NCBI GenBank assembly: GCA_026705605.1
Contig: JAPPAK010000008.1
Coordinates: 124,001-188,000, forward strand
Length of the DNA: 64,000 bases
DNA from: Chloroflexota bacterium
GTDB taxonomy: Bacteria > Chloroflexota > Dehalococcoidia > Tepidiformales > Tepidiformaceae
Reading direction: 5' to 3'
Position numbers and translations under genes: made by a program. A model generated the notes under the pieces. The model did not search any database, was not told where the DNA came from, and saw nothing but the letters and a program-made list of their open reading frames with translations. Below, piece by piece: positions 1 to 7,803 of this stretch. The first letter of the stretch is position 1. Every line of letters starts with the position of its first letter.

Positions 1-1
1 C

Positions 2-490
2 CGCGAGCGCGGCGCCCGCACGTCCGAGCACATCGAGGTTCTGCGCACGCTCTGGACGCAGGAGAAGCCGGTCTTCGAGGGCCGCTTCACCTCGCTCTCC
101 GGCATCCAGTCCCGTCCCCTCCCCCTCCAGCAACCCCACCCACCCATCGTCATCGGGGGCTACTCCGACGCCGCCCACCGGCGCACCATCACCCAGGGCG
201 ACGGGTGGTATGGCTTCATGATGGATGTCGAGGGTGCGGCCGCCGCCATCCAGTCACTCGACGAGGCCGCCGAGAAGGTCGAGCGCCCCGACTACCTCGG
301 ACCCCTCGAGATTACGATCACGCCGCGCGGCCGCCTCGACCGCGAGGCGGTCGAGCGGTTCGCCGAGGTGGGCGTCCACCGCCTCGCCCCCATGCCCCGC
401 CACCTCATGCTCCCCACCGACGATCCCGACCCCATCCGCGATGACGTCGTTGCCTTCGTCGAGAGCACCGCGGAGTCGCTCGGGCTGTAG
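2..490 (+). CDS. LLM-class flavin/F420-dependent oxidoreductase, 3' part
   Basis: The window opens inside this gene and leaves 162 C-terminal residues. They show the usual second half of a luciferase-like TIM-barrel oxidoreductase: a helix reading EHIEVLRTLWTQEKPVFEG, then the strand HPPIVIGGYSDAAHRR and the GDGWYGF turn that places bound substrate or flavin. Such enzymes use FMN or F420 for hydride transfer or monooxygenation of small organics. Cofactor and substrate cannot be read from this part. It converges on the LysM/HNH lipoprotein gene with only three bases between the stop codons. Confidence 0.85.
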   Translation, partial: RERGARTSEHIEVLRTLWTQEKPVFEGRFTSLSGIQSRPLPLQQPHPPIVIGGYSDAAHRRTITQGDGWYGFMMDVEGAAAAIQSLDEAAEKVERPDYLGPLEITITPRGRLDREAVERFAEVGVHRLAPMPRHLMLPTDDPDPIRDDVVAFVESTAESLGL

Positions 491-493
491 GGG

Positions 494-1579
494 TCACTCC
501 TCGCAGACGACTCCGTCGCCGTCCCCGTCTCGAGCGGCTGGCACCATCTCCGCCGGGAAACCCCTGCCCCCGTCAGGGCAGCGCCCCCGACTGCAGCCCT
601 GCTGCCTGCGCTCGCCCGCTGCCTCTGCCGCCCCACACGATGGGTAGGTTCGCTGCGTCTGCGCGCTGGTGGTCTGTGTGGGCGTGGGGTCTGAAGTCGA
701 GCCCGATGTGTCCGCCGAGGAGCAGGCGCTTGTGAGCGCGCTTCTCTCCGACGGACCCAGGACGTGGCCGTAGCGGCTGGCCGTGTCCCAGTAACGGGTC
801 GCGTACGCGCAGGCGTTGGCGTCGTAGCCCTCCGCGTCGAGCGACCTCCATCGCGGGAGCCACTCGTGCGCGAGGTCGTCCGACTTCGAGAGGTTGAACC
901 TGGCGACCGTGGGCACGAGGTTCTGGATGTCGTTGTAGGCGACGCGAGCTGCGGCCTCGCTGTCCACCAGTTCACAGAGCACGGACCAGGGCAGCACATG
1001 GTCCCGATGCCCATCACCGTTCAGCGAATCGAGGCTGTAGAAGCCCCTCGCGCCATCGAGCAGGTCACGCGCCTCGCCCGACCACGAGGGCCGGTCGTCG
1101 CACCACTCCGGTTCCTCCGCCGACCCCTGGGCGACCTGCGTCTCGGATGCCCGCTCCGTCGTTGCAGGTGTGGCGGTTGCCTCCTCCTCCGGGGTGGCGG
1201 CGGCGGCCCCCGACCCGGGGATAACAAGCTCCCAACCCACCCTGAGGTTGCTGCAGTTCGCGTCGATTCTCGGATTTGCTTCAAGCAGCCGTGATGTCGA
1301 GATGCCGAAGTCCTGCGCGATGCGCCAGCACACGTCTCCCGCCTGCACCACGTAGGTCGTCGCCACCTCGACGGCTTCGGTTGGCGTCGGCGACGGGGTC
1401 GAGGTGGGCGTGCGTTGGGGCGATGGGGTGGAAGTTACCTGGGCCTCGGTCGCTGTCTCTGGAGGTGCGGTTGCAGTTGAGGCCGTTGGCGCCGTACCGG
1501 GCCCTCCCTCCGGCTCACACGCGACGGCGCCGCCCAGGACCAGCACGGCGATCAGCACCACGAATACGCTGTATTTCAC
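494..1579 (-). CDS. Secreted lipoprotein: LysM, HNH (DUF1524-like) nuclease and Excalibur domains
   Basis: The 361-residue protein starts at a GTG and has a hydrophobic leader ending in a lipobox-like AVA-C21, so it is probably a lipoprotein. After a Thr/Pro-rich linker comes one LysM domain (about residues 76-121), which should bind peptidoglycan or chitin-like glycans and has two Cys (84 and 109) that could pair. A nuclease-like domain follows (about 158-287) with RDHVLPW, NLVPT and HEWLP, the pattern of DUF1524/GmrSD-type HNH nucleases; H194 would be catalytic. The end is an Excalibur-like calcium site, [10 protein letters not shown] (351-360). The likely role is a wall-anchored extracellular nuclease. 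A shorter LysM paralogue lies at 53969-54373. Confidence 0.8.
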   Translation of the reverse strand: MKYSVFVVLIAVLVLGGAVACEPEGGPGTAPTASTATAPPETATEAQVTSTPSPQRTPTSTPSPTPTEAVEVATTYVVQAGDVCWRIAQDFGISTSRLLEANPRIDANCSNLRVGWELVIPGSGAAAATPEEEATATPATTERASETQVAQGSAEEPEWCDDRPSWSGEARDLLDGARGFYSLDSLNGDGHRDHVLPWSVLCELVDSEAAARVAYNDIQNLVPTVARFNLSKSDDLAHEWLPRWRSLDAEGYDANACAYATRYWDTASRYGHVLGPSERSALTSACSSADTSGSTSDPTPTQTTSAQTQRTYPSCGAAEAAGERRQQGCSRGRCPDGGRGFPAEMVPAARDGDGDGVVCEE

Positions 1580-1790
1580 AGCTGTAGCTCTATCCCTTAG
1601 AAAACTGCTCCCGGCTGTCCCCTAGCGGGTCAGATCAGGAGCGGACGTGTAGTGGTCGGATACTCCCCTTGCGGGGACCCTCGACTTAGGAATCTCTAGG
1701 CGCTGTGCATTCTAGCTGGGGTGGTCGGCGAATGGGCCGGGCTCTCTCTCCGGCTGACGCATCAAAGGCAAGCACAGCCGCGGCCGGGCA

Positions 1791-1819
1791 TTGACGAACT
1801 AATGTTCTTACCCTACGCT
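1791..1819 (+). promoter_or_regulatory. Candidate promoter for the small gene at 1862
   Basis: TTGACG, a 17-base spacer and TACGCT make a plausible housekeeping promoter with a good -35 and a weak -10. It would start a leader of about 35 bases before the downstream ATG. The rest of 1580-1861 contains only a small TCCCC/GGGGA hairpin at 1664-1677 and no gene that I can support. Confidence 0.4.
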
Positions 1820-1861
1820 GAAAGGTAGGCGGGGAAGTTGCGGGAAAGGAAAGACCTGACA

Positions 1862-2155
1862 ATGGCAGACTACCCATACCCATACCCAAACGGCGATGAG
1901 AAGTTCCAAGTGGACGAGTCGGACAGTTGCGAGATCAAGGTGTCCGATGGGGTACACACCCTGTCCATCACGCCTAACAGCACTGGGCCTAGCGTCTACA
2001 AGGTGTCAACGGTCAAGGGCGGTTGGTGGTGGCACACTAACACCGTCAGGGAGTCCGTTGACCGGGCCTGCCAAGAACTGATTGACAGCCGGAAGGTTCC
2101 CACCCCAGAGGAGGCCTGCAAGGACATGTCGGAGTTCGTGGAGAGCCTTGGCTAA
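1862..2155 (+). CDS. Hypothetical small protein, 97 aa
   Basis: I do not recognise this protein. It is soluble and mixed-charge, with a Tyr/Pro-rich start (MADYPYPYP), a central GGWWWH cluster and a C-terminal helix rich in Glu and Lys (PTPEEACKDMSEFVESLG). The ATG was chosen because GGAAAGGA precedes it by 11 bases; an in-frame TTG at 1838 would add eight residues. Base composition is visibly less GC-rich than in neighbouring metabolic genes. It sits among other orphan small genes next to tRNA-Pro, which suggests accessory DNA. Confidence 0.6.
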   Translation: MADYPYPYPNGDEKFQVDESDSCEIKVSDGVHTLSITPNSTGPSVYKVSTVKGGWWWHTNTVRESVDRACQELIDSRKVPTPEEACKDMSEFVESLG

Positions 2156-2256
2156 GAGAGAAGCTGCAAGTCCTCGACACGTTCGGACCTGTGCGGTTGA
2201 GTGGCTAGGAATCAGCACGCGCTTGGAGGGCCGACAGAAGAGAGGGACGGCTCCCG

Positions 2257-2592
2257 GTGGGAAGCGCCGTCGGAAGCTCTAGTGAGGTGATGGACCCCGT
2301 GGCTGAAGAAATGATGGTTAGGGGAGTGACCGTGTCGAGCGTCGAGTTTGACGCGTTGGGCGAACTGTTTCGACTAAGAACCACACGTGCGGGTCAGATG
2401 CCCATCATTGAGGACGGGGAACTGAAGAGAATCCTTGAGCCAGGCGTGGAAGGGTCTCTCTTGGTTCGCATTGACGGCATCATTGAGTGGTGGCCGCCTT
2501 CGCTGCAGGCTGCGTTGCCTGAGCGGGCGGAGGTGTTCGTGACCGTAGAGGAGACGCCGCAGTGGCTTCCCGCCACCCAGCCCCTTCCCTAA
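2257..2592 (+). CDS. Hypothetical small protein, 111 aa
   Basis: No family is recognised. The protein looks like a small beta-rich fold with alternating hydrophobic strands (MPIIEDGELKRILEP, GSLLVRIDGIIEWW, AEVFVTVEE). The GTG start has GAGGG about ten bases upstream. An in-frame ATG at 2290 is possible but its Shine-Dalgarno-like GAGG is too close. It lies about 100 bases after the preceding small gene on the same strand, so the two may be co-transcribed. Codon use is less GC-biased than the flanking metabolic genes. Confidence 0.5.
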   Translation: MGSAVGSSSEVMDPVAEEMMVRGVTVSSVEFDALGELFRLRTTRAGQMPIIEDGELKRILEPGVEGSLLVRIDGIIEWWPPSLQAALPERAEVFVTVEETPQWLPATQPLP

Positions 2593-2649
2593 CGACCAAC
2601 CAGCCGGGGCACTCCCCCTACCCACCTTCATGTCCCGACGACGCAGTAC

Positions 2650-2937
2650 CTAGTCGTCGTCCGGGTGGTCTGGTTCATATTCCAAGCCAGACAGGTGGTA
2701 CAGCGCGCCAAGGAGATACTCGTCCCTCGCGCAAATCAGACTAACCAAAGCGAATAGCTTGGCGAATTGCTCCTCCTTCGAAAAGCCCTTCCACGCGAGG
2801 GCGATGGCCTCTCCTTCCTCCGTTCCTACGAGGAGTTCACCTGGGAGACGAGAGGCAAGCTCATCAAAGTCCCTCCAGAGGCCCTTGATGTTCTCTTCGA
2901 TGTCGTCGTGTTCCATGGACGCTCTTACTTTGCTCAA
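2650..2937 (-). CDS. Hypothetical small acidic helical protein, 95 aa
   Basis: I cannot assign this gene to a family. It encodes an acidic, mainly helical protein (MEHDDIEENIKGLWRDF at the start, EYEPDHPDDD at the end). The TTG start is preferred because AAGGAG stands seven bases before it; the in-frame ATG at 2916 lacks such a site. It runs convergent to the preceding small gene and lies between it and tRNA-Pro. Composition and lack of recognisable homologues are typical of accessory genes. Confidence 0.55.
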   Translation of the reverse strand: MSKVRASMEHDDIEENIKGLWRDFDELASRLPGELLVGTEEGEAIALAWKGFSKEEQFAKLFALVSLICARDEYLLGALYHLSGLEYEPDHPDDD

Positions 2938-3044
2938 GACCGTGCTCCTTAGGGCTCTATGTGGCGAGGCGCGAGGGAGTCAGTGGACCTCAGTGGACTT
3001 TCGGTACATAAAGTCTCCATCCCGCCGGCCCCCGGACGTTCCAA

Positions 3045-3065
3045 AACCCAGTGTGTGTAGGGGTT
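3045..3065 (-). terminator. Weak terminator-like hairpin after tRNA-Pro
   Basis: On the minus strand AACCC and GGGTT pair across an 11-base loop and are followed by two further T residues, a few bases beyond the tRNA 3' end. The stem is short, so this is only a candidate. Confidence 0.3.
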
Positions 3066-3069
3066 GTGC

Positions 3070-3146
3070 TGGTCGGGGCGACCGGATTTGAACCGATGAC
3101 CTCTTGACCCCCAGTCAAGTGCGCTACCAGGCTGCGCCACGCCCCG
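3070..3146 (-). tRNA. tRNA-Pro (anticodon GGG), CCA encoded
   Basis: The full cloverleaf can be drawn. The acceptor CGGGGCG pairs with CGCCCCG, the D stem GCGC with GCGC, the anticodon stem CTTGA with TCAAG around the loop CTGGGGG, and the T arm ATCGG with CCGGT around TTCAAAT. The discriminator is A and a genomic CCA follows. The loop places GGG at positions 34-36, reading CCC and CCU proline codons. Its 3' end faces the orphan small genes, a common arrangement for integration hotspots, but no duplicated 3' end was seen. Confidence 0.95.
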
Positions 3147-3198
3147 ACGCGGCCATCGAAGCGTACACGATCCCCCTCCTACCCTCGCCTTGCCCGCG

Positions 3199-3204
3199 TA
3201 GGCT
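3199..3204 (+). promoter_or_regulatory. -10 box (TAGGCT) of a probable leaderless promoter
   Basis: TAGGCT ends exactly six bases before the ATG of the MFS gene. Transcription from a normal -10 distance would begin at or next to the start codon. No -35 hexamer is evident. The same spacing recurs at 19381, 20052 and 53957. Confidence 0.5.
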
Positions 3205-3210
3205 TCCCCA

Positions 3211-4440
3211 ATGCGCGTCATCCCCGGTCAGGCGCAGTCGTTCGACCTGCGTTCGCTGATCGGCGGCATCTACTTGCCTGCCCTCTTCTTCGGCATCGGC
3301 CAGTGGATGATCATTCCCGCCATCCCCCAGTTCGCCGACGAACTCGGGGCGAGCGTCTTCCTCAGCGGCATCATCTTCGCCGCCCGCGGCGCCGGCTCGA
3401 TGATCGGGGATGTTCCCTCCGGCCTCCTCATGAGCCGCCTCGGCGGGCGCGTCACCATGACGTCCGGCGTGGTGCTGACCGCCGTTACGGCGGCGGCGAT
3501 GGGGTTCAGCAGCGGTCCCGCCACCCTCGGCCTCTTCACGCTGTTGAACGGCGTTGCCTTCGCGCTCTGGCACGTCTCCCGCCTCGCTTACATGACCGAG
3601 ACCGTGCCCGTCGAGTACCGCGGACGCGCCCTCTCGCTCGTCGGCGGCGTGACGCGCGTCGGCTTCTTCGCGGGTCCCATCGTCGGCGGCGCAATCGCCC
3701 AGTTCGGCGGGCTGGAAACCGTGTTCTTCGCCCAGGCCGTGGTTGTCGGCGTGGCCGCCCTGCTCGTCGCGACCCGCCTTCCCGAGCCTCGCGGGGGCGA
3801 CGCCGGCACCCCGGAGCGTCCCCACGTGAGCCTTCGCAGCGTCGCCTTGGCCGAACGCGCCAGCCTCATCGTGGCGGGATCGGTGGCCGTCACCCTCGTG
3901 CTCATCCGCCACGGACGCCAGTTCCTGATTCCCGTCTGGGGCAGGGAAGCCCTCGACCTCGATCCCTTCGAAATCGGCCTGATCTTCGGGCTCGCCTCCG
4001 CCATCGACATGGTCATGTTCTATCCCGTGGGGGTGGTCATGGACCGCTGGGGACGGAAGTGGGTCATCGTGCCGAGCCTGCTCGTACTCTCAGCCAGCCT
4101 GCTCCTCATGCCGCTCACGGCCGGCTTCGTGTCGTTCCTGCTCGTGGGACTGCTTTCCGGCTTCGGCAACGGGCTGGGAAGCGGCGCCGTCATGACCCTC
4201 GGCGCCGACCTCGCCCCACCCGATGCCGCGGGCGAGTTCCTCGGGCTCTGGCGCTTAGTCGGGGACGTAGGCGCGGTCGCCGCGCCGCCCGCGATCGGCG
4301 GGCTCGAAGACCTGTTCACGCTCGACGCCGCGGCCGCGGTCACCGGGATCATCGGGCTCGCCGGCGGAGTCATCATGCTCCTGCTCGTGCGCGAGACCCT
4401 GACGCGGTCTCGTGAGCCCGCCCGCGCGTCCCCCCGCTAG
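3211..4440 (+). CDS. MFS transporter
   Basis: This 409-residue integral membrane protein has the length and hydrophobic pattern of a 12-helix major facilitator. The loop after helix 2 carries the MFS motif A in the form GDVPSGLLMSRLGGR (66-80), and its second-half copy appears as GVVMDRWGRKW. It probably exports or imports a small organic molecule or drug by proton coupling; the substrate cannot be told. No Shine-Dalgarno precedes the ATG, consistent with a leaderless message. Its TAG overlaps the exonuclease III stop in a shared CTAG. Confidence 0.88.
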   Translation: MRVIPGQAQSFDLRSLIGGIYLPALFFGIGQWMIIPAIPQFADELGASVFLSGIIFAARGAGSMIGDVPSGLLMSRLGGRVTMTSGVVLTAVTAAAMGFSSGPATLGLFTLLNGVAFALWHVSRLAYMTETVPVEYRGRALSLVGGVTRVGFFAGPIVGGAIAQFGGLETVFFAQAVVVGVAALLVATRLPEPRGGDAGTPERPHVSLRSVALAERASLIVAGSVAVTLVLIRHGRQFLIPVWGREALDLDPFEIGLIFGLASAIDMVMFYPVGVVMDRWGRKWVIVPSLLVLSASLLLMPLTAGFVSFLLVGLLSGFGNGLGSGAVMTLGADLAPPDAAGEFLGLWRLVGDVGAVAAPPAIGGLEDLFTLDAAAAVTGIIGLAGGVIMLLLVRETLTRSREPARASPR

Positions 4441-5210
4441 AGGTCGAGCTCGATCCCGACCGGGCAGTGGTCCGAACCCAGTTGCTCGTGCTCGATGAAC
4501 GCGCTCCGCACCGACGGCAGCAGGTCCTCGCTGACGAACACATAGTCGATGCGCCAGCCGATGTTCCGCTTGCGGCGCTCCCGCCACGGGTCCCAGTAGC
4601 TGTAGGCGTCCGCCTGGCCCGGGTGCAGCGCCCGGAAGGTGTCGACGAAGCCGCTGTCGATCACGCGGTCGACCCACTCGCGCTCGACCGGCAGGAAGCC
4701 GGTCTCCTTCTCGTTGGGTCTCGCCACGTCGATCTCACCGTGGGCCACGTTCAGGTCGCCCATGAACACGACGCTCCGGCCCTCGTCCCGCAGCGCCGCG
4801 ATGCGCTCCAGGAAGGCCTCGTAGTACGCGAGCTTGAAGTCGAGCCGCGCGAGCTTCCGCCCGGCGTTCGGGAAGTACGAGGTCAGCAGCACGAAGTCCC
4901 CGTAGTCCGCCTCGATCACGCGTCCCTCTCGCTCGAACTCGGGCGTCTCCAGCCCGAGGCGCAGGCCGGCGGGAGCTTGCTTCGTCAGGAGGATGGCGCC
5001 GCTGTACCCCGGTTCCTCGGCCGGGTGCCAGGTGGCCTCGTAGCCGGCCTCGAGCCAAGGCTGTTCCTCGACCTGTTCCGGGCGCGCCTTGACCTCCTGC
5101 AGCCCGGCGATGTCGGGCGCCGTCTCTTCGAGCCATGCGGGGAAGTTCCCCGAGCGCAGCCCCGCGCGGAGGCCGTTCACGTTCCAGGAGCAGATGCGCA
5201 GCGTCGTCAC
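4437..5210 (-). CDS. xthA: Exodeoxyribonuclease III (AP endonuclease)
   Basis: The 257-residue protein is a full-length ExoIII/Ape1-type enzyme that cuts DNA 5' of abasic sites and trims 3' ends in base-excision repair. All signature blocks are present in order: ICSWNVNGLR (6-15), the metal-binding LQEVKA with E39, YSGAILL, MGDLNVAH, NIGWRIDY and the catalytic GSDHCP near the C terminus. The upstream neighbour on the same strand is a membrane-protein gene, three bases away if its stop is counted, so read-through is likely. Its own stop is shared with the convergent MFS gene. Confidence 0.95.
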   Translation of the reverse strand: MTTLRICSWNVNGLRAGLRSGNFPAWLEETAPDIAGLQEVKARPEQVEEQPWLEAGYEATWHPAEEPGYSGAILLTKQAPAGLRLGLETPEFEREGRVIEADYGDFVLLTSYFPNAGRKLARLDFKLAYYEAFLERIAALRDEGRSVVFMGDLNVAHGEIDVARPNEKETGFLPVEREWVDRVIDSGFVDTFRALHPGQADAYSYWDPWRERRKRNIGWRIDYVFVSEDLLPSVRSAFIEHEQLGSDHCPVGIELDL

Positions 5211-5213
5211 CGC

Positions 5214-5948
5214 TTACAGGTACTGCCGGGCGATCACGACGACCGCGGCGCTCACCCCGGCCACGACGAGGTATTCGGCGATGGTCGAGGGCTTCAGGTC
5301 GTCGTCGAGCAGGTGGTGGACCAGCCCGGTCGCGACGTAGAACCCGATGATCATGAGCGCGCCCGTCAGCAGGTCGTCGAGCGGGAAGTAGTAGAGCGCG
5401 ATGCGCAGCTCGGCCAGTGAGATGCCGATCGCCAGCGCGGCCAGCAGGGATGATGCGCCCCTCCCCCGGCTCTCCCGCAACAGGTCGAGCGCCAGCGCGA
5501 AACTCAGCGCCCCGACGGCCGCCGCCGATGCGGGCAGGTTCAGGTCGTGCGTGAAGAACACCGTGAAGAGCGCCAGCGCGACCAGGTACGTGACCACCGC
5601 CAGCACGAGCCGCATCGGCCCGAAAAGCGGCCGGCTCGGCGAGACCGCGTGGTACTCCGCGTACAGCATCAGGCCGGTCGCGGCGCCCGCCGCCAGCCCC
5701 GCCGCCAGCCTTGCGTACCCGCTGACCGCCTCGTCGATGAAGAGCCCCGCGCCGAGCACCCCCAGCAGGGGGAGCAGCGCGTAGCTCAGGGAGCCAATCG
5801 GGCTTCCGCGCCAGTCGGGGTGGGAGCGCACGGCGCTCTCGACGCCCGCCGCCGCGATGAGCGCCGTAAGGGCCAGGATCCAGTGCTGCTCAGGCCGGAA
5901 GTTGAGGTAGGCGGCGAGGCCCGCCATCGCCAGTCCCCCCAGCACCAC
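5214..5948 (-). CDS. Multi-pass membrane protein of unknown function
   Basis: The predicted 244-residue protein is almost entirely hydrophobic, with about seven to eight membrane segments separated by short loops, and ends in a hydrophobic helix closed by ARQYL. I do not recognise the family. The start is uncertain: two adjacent GTG codons lie at 5948 and 5945, and the frame stays open upstream to the preceding amidohydrolase stop with no better start. It sits between amidohydrolase and xthA genes on the same strand, with short gaps on both sides, and may simply be co-transcribed. Confidence 0.65.
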   Translation of the reverse strand: MVLGGLAMAGLAAYLNFRPEQHWILALTALIAAAGVESAVRSHPDWRGSPIGSLSYALLPLLGVLGAGLFIDEAVSGYARLAAGLAAGAATGLMLYAEYHAVSPSRPLFGPMRLVLAVVTYLVALALFTVFFTHDLNLPASAAAVGALSFALALDLLRESRGRGASSLLAALAIGISLAELRIALYYFPLDDLLTGALMIIGFYVATGLVHHLLDDDLKPSTIAEYLVVAGVSAAVVVIARQYL

Positions 5949-6011
5949 GGCGCGGCCCGTGGCGGTCAGGGTGGGGATTGGTGGCTCGGCCCGGGCTTCC
6001 GCTTCCAGCGC

Positions 6012-6893
6012 CTACTCCTCCGCGAGCGTGGGCTCCTCGAACCCGTAAATCTCCGCCGCGTTTCGCCACCACAGGCGCTCGCGGTCCGACTCCGACAGCT
6101 TCAACTTGTCGTAGATCGCCTCGAAGCGGTCGATGTGCTCGCGGATGTCGTCCATGCCGCAATCCGAGCCGAACACCAGCTTCTCGATGCCGATCTCGCC
6201 CCCGATCAGCCCGAGCTCGACCGCGTGCCGCTCGATCGTCTCGCCGCCGCTCATGTCGAGGGAGACGTTCGGCCGCCAGCGCGCGATGGAAGTCGCGTAC
6301 TCGTAGTTGCCCTGGTTCCCGAGGTGCGCGCCGATGATGCGCAGGTCGGGGAAGCGCTGCGCGATCGTGTCCAGGTGGACCGGCGACATGCGCTCCGCGG
6401 AGACATCCCGCATGGGCCAGCGGCCGCGCATCTCCTGCATGCGGCGGAAGGTCGCCGCCGCCGCCGGGTCCCTCCGCGGATGCGTGACCGAATAGTCGAT
6501 GCCCCCGCCGATGACGCCCAGGTGGAACAGGACCGGCATCCCCAGCCGGTCGGCGGCCGCGTAGGTGGGCAGGTAGTCCGGCTCGTCGTAGCGGCGCGCC
6601 ACGCCGATCAGCTTCAAGCCGCGGTACCCCATCGCGTGGAGCTCCCCGACCTCGTCGCGGCCGATCACCTCGGGGTCGATCATCGCCACCGGCACGAACA
6701 GGTCCGGGTACTCCTGCAGGATCTCGATGCCTCGCTCGTAGGTCGGCCCGAAGCGGCCGCCCGTCAGGACGCAGGCCTTCGTGATCCCGGCAGCCGTCGC
6801 CACCTCGGCGAGGCGCTCGATAATCGGCGCCGGATCGGCGTCGGGGTTCTCCCAGTCGCGCGGGAAGTGGATGTGAACGTCGAAGATCTTCAT
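6012..6893 (-). CDS. Amidohydrolase-2 family metal-dependent hydrolase/decarboxylase
   Basis: The protein begins MKIFDVHIHFP, giving the D-x-H-x-H metal site of the amidohydrolase superfamily at residues 5-9, and continues as a TIM barrel. Further ligands appear in VLFHLG, IIGAHLGNQ and the late FGSDCGMDD aspartate. Its 293 residues match ACMSD-like or resorcylate-decarboxylase-like members, which hydrolyse or decarboxylate small ring compounds. The ATG at this metal motif was chosen over an upstream frame extension that is Arg-rich and unlike the family. It follows the LLM gene on the same strand, which suggests a shared catabolic role; substrate unknown. Confidence 0.85.
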   Translation of the reverse strand: MKIFDVHIHFPRDWENPDADPAPIIERLAEVATAAGITKACVLTGGRFGPTYERGIEILQEYPDLFVPVAMIDPEVIGRDEVGELHAMGYRGLKLIGVARRYDEPDYLPTYAAADRLGMPVLFHLGVIGGGIDYSVTHPRRDPAAAATFRRMQEMRGRWPMRDVSAERMSPVHLDTIAQRFPDLRIIGAHLGNQGNYEYATSIARWRPNVSLDMSGGETIERHAVELGLIGGEIGIEKLVFGSDCGMDDIREHIDRFEAIYDKLKLSESDRERLWWRNAAEIYGFEEPTLAEE

Positions 6894-6960
6894 CGTGGGG
6901 ACGCGGGATGGCGCTCGCCAGAGTGTAGCACGAGGGCGGTTTCGCCCCTGCTCGCCGCGC

Positions 6961-7803
6961 CTACAGCAACCGCTCGGCGAACTCCTCAAGGGCCGGGATG
7001 GCGTCGCGGGAGGAGCGCCACAGCGTCACGACGATGCGGTTCACCCCCGCCTCCTCCAGCGCCTCGACTTCGGCTCGCGTGATCGAAGGCGAACCGTTCA
7101 CCGTCACGTCGAACGGCTCACCGGCGCGGCCGTACTGCTCCCGCAGATCGGTCAGTCTGGCGATGTGCTCGCGGGCGCTTTCGGGCGTGTGCCGGAGCGC
7201 GTACCAGCCGTCCCCCAGACGAGCCGCGCGACGCAGGGCCGCGGGCGTCTCGCCCCCCACGAGGATGGGCGGGTGCGGCTTCTGGAAGGGCTTCGGCTCG
7301 AACGCCGCCGGGCCGAGGTCGTAGTGCTCGCCGTGGAACTCGGGCTCGGGTTCCGTCCAGAGCGCCCGCAGCACGGCGATGCATTCGTCCATGCGCGCCC
7401 CTCGCGTGTGGAAGTCGAGCCCGACCATGTCGAACTCCTCCTCCAGCCAGCCCGCACCCACCCCGAAGAGGACGCGCCCGCGCGTCAGGTAGTCGAGGTC
7501 GGCCACTGTCTTCGCGGTCGACACCGGGTCGCGCAGGGGAAGGATGAAGACCGCCGTCCCGAACCGGATTGTCGTGGTGTGCGAGGCGATGTAGGTGAAC
7601 ACCGTGAGCCCGTCCATGAAGGGCCAGCGAGGTTCGAGCGGCGCCTGCCCATCCTCCGCGTAGGGGTAGGTCGAGGGCATCTCGGTCGGGAAGATGAGGT
7701 GGTCCGGGCGCCAGAGCGACTCGAACCCCAGCTCCTCCGCCTTCTGCGCCGCCGCGATCAGCGCCTCGCCCCGGATGCCGTGGATGACCGTGCCGAACTT
7801 CAT
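6961..7803 (-). CDS. LLM-class flavin/F420-dependent oxidoreductase
   Basis: This complete 280-residue enzyme starts MKFGTVIHG and shows the LLM TIM-barrel landmarks: ELGFESLWRPDHL, TTIRFGTAVFILPLRDP, LFGVGAGWLEEEF and ILVGGETPAALRRAARLGDGWYA. It should reduce or oxygenate a small substrate using F420 or reduced FMN. The ATG overlaps the TGA of the upstream thiolase-like gene, so it is the last member of a tightly coupled operon reaching back to 12857. That context suggests an oxidation step on an acyl-CoA-linked or ketone intermediate. Confidence 0.9.
   Translation of the reverse strand: MKFGTVIHGIRGEALIAAAQKAEELGFESLWRPDHLIFPTEMPSTYPYAEDGQAPLEPRWPFMDGLTVFTYIASHTTTIRFGTAVFILPLRDPVSTAKTVADLDYLTRGRVLFGVGAGWLEEEFDMVGLDFHTRGARMDECIAVLRALWTEPEPEFHGEHYDLGPAAFEPKPFQKPHPPILVGGETPAALRRAARLGDGWYALRHTPESAREHIARLTDLREQYGRAGEPFDVTVNGSPSITRAEVEALEEAGVNRIVVTLWRSSRDAIPALEEFAERLL

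Noticed and set aside
3070..3146. tRNA-Pro as an active attachment site of an integrative element
   Set aside because: No integrase gene and no second copy of the tRNA 3' end was found within the window; only the hotspot-like position remains.
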